From Candidatus Poribacteria bacterium (GTDB lineage Bacteria > Poribacteria > WGA-4E > WGA-3G): a stretch of 64,000 bases of DNA. The stretch is from positions 1 to 64,000 of the forward strand of contig JAGFCA010000020.1 of NCBI GenBank assembly GCA_022394755.1, written 5' to 3'. Shown here one piece after another: positions 62,097-64,000 of the stretch; the first letter of the stretch is position 1, and every line of letters begins with the position of its first letter. The notes below the pieces were generated by a model. The model worked only from the letters and a program-made list of their open reading frames with translations, was not told the DNA's origin and searched no databases. The position numbers and the translations under genes are program-made.

Positions 62097-63143
62097 ATGA
62101 CAAACCAAAAGGTTCGATTAACTGCAACAGTAAAATGTGCTGGCTGAGCATCTAAGCTTGCTCCGGGAGAGCTTGAACATATCTTAGATAACTTGCCGAA
62201 ATCAACAGACCCAAATTTACTTGTAGGAACAGAGACATCTGATGATGCTGGTATCTATCGTCTTTCAGGTGATCTTGCATTAGTTAATACAGTAGATTAT
62301 TTCACACCTATAGTTGATGACCCCTATACATTTGGAGCTGTAGCAGCAACTAATTCCTTAAGCGATGTGTATAGTATGGGAGGTAAACCGAAAACAGCAT
62401 TAAATATTACCTGTTGGCCCAAAGCTGATCTCGAATTATCAATCCTCGGTGAAATCATCAAAGGGGGTGCGGATAAAGTCGTAGAATCAGGTGCTGTTCT
62501 TATCGGTGGACATACTGTAGATTCACCAGAATTGATGTATGGATTAGCAGTTACAGGGATCGTTCATCCTGAGAAATATATAAAAAACTATGGAGCACAA
62601 CCGGGAGATGTCTTAATACTAACGAAGAATCTTGGGGTCGGTATACTAACAACAGGGTTAAAATTTGACAAAATTAGCGATAAAATTTTACCTCAAGTTG
62701 TTGAATCTATGACAAGATTAAACGCTTCGGCTTCAGAGGTTATGTTGAAGTATAATGCCACCGCTTGTACAGATGTAACGGGGTATGGTCTACTTGGCCA
62801 TGGCTCTGAAATGGCATCAGGAAATGATATGGGTCTAATGATTAACAGTAAATCTGTTCCATTTTTCGCAGATGCTCCATCTCTTGTTGCACAAGATACA
62901 TACACCCAAGCGTATCTGGCAAATACGGCATTTCTATCTGATAAGGTGACATTTGAGTCAACAGTAACTGAAGAGATGCGGCATATTATGATGGAAGCAG
63001 AAACATCTGGCGGACTTCTTTTTGCTCTTCCTTCTCAGAATGCGGACTCTGCTATAGAAGAACTACATTCTGGTAATTGTCCAGAAGCGGCAATTATTGG
63101 AGAGGTAGTAAATTCTGATAGTGCTCACATTCAGGTGTATTAA
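62097..63143 (+). CDS. selD: Selenophosphate synthetase with catalytic selenocysteine
   Basis: A 348-codon frame with an in-frame TGA at 62145-62147 (codon 17). It starts MTNQKVRLTATVKCAG, U, ASKLAPGELEHIL, exactly the N-terminal catalytic loop of SelD, where Cys or Sec is found, followed by a conserved Lys (here three residues on). Further signatures: TSDDAGIY (metal), VNTVDYFTPIVDDPYTFG, NSLSDVYSMGG, IGGHTVDSPE and EAETSGGLLFALPS. The enzyme makes selenophosphate from selenide and ATP for selenocysteine and selenouridine. A gene call ignoring UGA would start at TTG 62193 and lose the catalytic loop. No strong ribosome site precedes the ATG. Confidence 0.93.
62154..62174 (+). promoter_or_regulatory. 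Putative bacterial SECIS hairpin of selD
   Basis: AAGCT (62154-62158) pairs with AGCTT (62170-62174); inside, after a bulged TG, CTC pairs with GAG around a CGG loop. The apex lies about 19 nt after the first base of the UGA. A 5' bulge with U and a G-containing apical loop match known bacterial SECIS features. Confidence 0.6.
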
Positions 63144-63165
63144 TCGGGTTAATTGGGGACACTTA

Positions 63166-63687
63166 ATGACAAAGTTGGAATTAGCAAAACAGCTTAAGTT
63201 AGTTTCTTATCTTACAGGAGAATTCACACTTCGTTCTGGAAATATAAGTAATTTCTATTGGGATAAATATCGTTTTGAAAGTAATCCAAACTTATTAAGA
63301 GAAATAGCCGACGCAATGATAAGTCTGCTACCAACATCTTTTGATGGATTAGCAGGTTTAGAGTTGGGAGGTATTCCACTTGCTACAGCTATATCTTTGC
63401 AAACCGGAGTTCCATGTTATTTTGTTCGTAAAGAAGCAAAAACCTATGGAACCTGTAATCTAATTGAAGGAGGCGTAGATAAGGAGAGTTCACTTGTTGT
63501 AATTGAAGATGTCATTACGACAGCTGGACAGGTGTGCACATCCGTTAGCCAAATTAGAGATGAGGGATACATAGTAGACCATGTAATTGCTGTAATTGAC
63601 AGACAATCGGGGGGTAGAGAAAAGATAGAGGGAATTGGATGTACATTTGCATCGGTCTTTACTCTTGCTGAACTTGAAACCGCATAA
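63166..63687 (+). CDS. pyrE: Orotate phosphoribosyltransferase
   Basis: A 173-residue enzyme of pyrimidine synthesis joining orotate to PRPP. ATG 63166 has TTGGGG upstream, 22 bases after selD; an upstream in-frame start would overlap selD. Signatures: TLRSGNISNFYWDKYRFES, GGIPLATAISLQTGVPC, FVRKEAKTYG and the PRPP loop VVIEDVITTAGQ (about residues 113-124). Confidence 0.94.
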   Translation: MTKLELAKQLKLVSYLTGEFTLRSGNISNFYWDKYRFESNPNLLREIADAMISLLPTSFDGLAGLELGGIPLATAISLQTGVPCYFVRKEAKTYGTCNLIEGGVDKESSLVVIEDVITTAGQVCTSVSQIRDEGYIVDHVIAVIDRQSGGREKIEGIGCTFASVFTLAELETA

Positions 63688-64000
63688 ACCTATAATAAAA
63701 TATATTTTTACAATAACAATTAACTAATACTATAATTAAACTAACGTGGGTTTAAACCTTAGTTTTTATATTCAGTGCGTTTAATGAGAAATAAGTAAAT
63801 ATTTCGGCGCTATTAGAAACAACACCTACTTGGTGTTAGAAATGAAAATTGCAGTATAAAAAAATTAATCTTCATAAAACCACACCTCACAAAGAGATAT
63901 GAGTATTACTTAAGGTAGAATGAAGTTACAACAACAATTACCCAACTCACGTTAAAATAAAAGACAACAGCACGTAAAACACTTAAGAAATTTGGAAATA
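63688..64000. other. Gene-free end of the window
   Basis: AT-rich. AAACTAA and TTAGTTT (63738-63765) around a GGTTTAAACC core could form a weak terminator after pyrE. AACACC-TACTT-GGTGTT near 63824 is another hairpin. CAACTCACGTTAAA recurs at 63943-63956. Confidence 0.4.

Noticed and set aside
63121-63165. pyrE start at 63121
   Set aside because: It would overlap selD; the ATG at 63166 has a Shine-Dalgarno-like TTGGGG and matches the family N-terminus.

Overview
The window is AT-rich bacterial chromosome, densely coding, with no rRNA, tRNA, CRISPR array or transposase that I can recognise. The gene mix is phytanoyl-CoA dioxygenase-like enzymes, a Tm-1-like UPF0261 protein, an M81 (MlrC-like) peptidase, an enolase-superfamily enzyme, a sulfatase, WD40 and Asp-box propellers, TonB-dependent receptors and many small palindromic repeats. 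This resembles Candidatus Poribacteria or a related sponge-associated or pelagic lineage. That assignment is an inference from gene content; no marker gene was compared.

Layout. 1-1500: mosaic repeat array. 1.5-2.1 kb: polyprenol/diacylglycerol kinase-like CTP kinase (-). 2.5-8.5 kb: Ton locus (TonB-dependent receptor, beta-helix lipoprotein, small lipoprotein, TonB). 8.5-9.2 kb: tandem array of about 51-bp units, interrupted by a MITE-like insertion. 9.3-11.4 kb: UPF0261 protein and a PhyH dioxygenase. 12.9-11.4 kb (-): c-type cytochrome overlapping a thioredoxin-like gene interrupted by an in-frame UGA, read here as selenocysteine. 14.7-12.9 kb: transketolase. 15-21 kb (-): acidic TPR-like protein, MacB-like permease, paired ABC exporter half-transporters. 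21.5-27 kb (-): two large WD40 proteins and two small Cys-rich proteins; a leader of about 150 bp is duplicated between one WD40 gene and one Cys-rich gene. 27.4-33.8 kb (+): sulfatase, MobA, an ECF sigma factor fused to an Asp-box propeller, and a MacB-like permease. 37.5-33.8 kb (-): probable zinc/metal uptake locus. 46.6-37.5 kb (-): CstA, xylose isomerase, threonine synthase, ScpB, ScpA, M50 protease, CCA-adding enzyme, cyclase. 46.7-49.6 kb (+): two small proteins and a trypsin-TPR protease. 60.3-49.8 kb (-): GroEL, PhyH, enolase-superfamily enzyme, DUF1854-like protein with a large ABC exporter, AAA ATPase-nuclease, M81 peptidase. 60.5-63.7 kb (+): HD hydrolase, TIM-barrel isomerase, SelD, PyrE.

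The most informative observation is selenocysteine coding. SelD carries an in-frame UGA at its catalytic position. A second gene, a TlpA/thioredoxin-like protein with a W-U-G-C active site, also has an in-frame UGA. Both UGAs are followed at similar distance by a hairpin with a G-rich apical loop, as expected for bacterial SECIS elements. Plain gene calling would truncate SelD and split the thioredoxin gene in two.

Other points of interest are the one-piece sigma factor-propeller followed by a permease, the copied leader with UGAUG coupling, and a terminator-like hairpin inside the start of the zinc-receptor gene. Several sigma70-type promoters with near-consensus boxes and 16-18 bp spacers are visible, so housekeeping transcription looks conventional.
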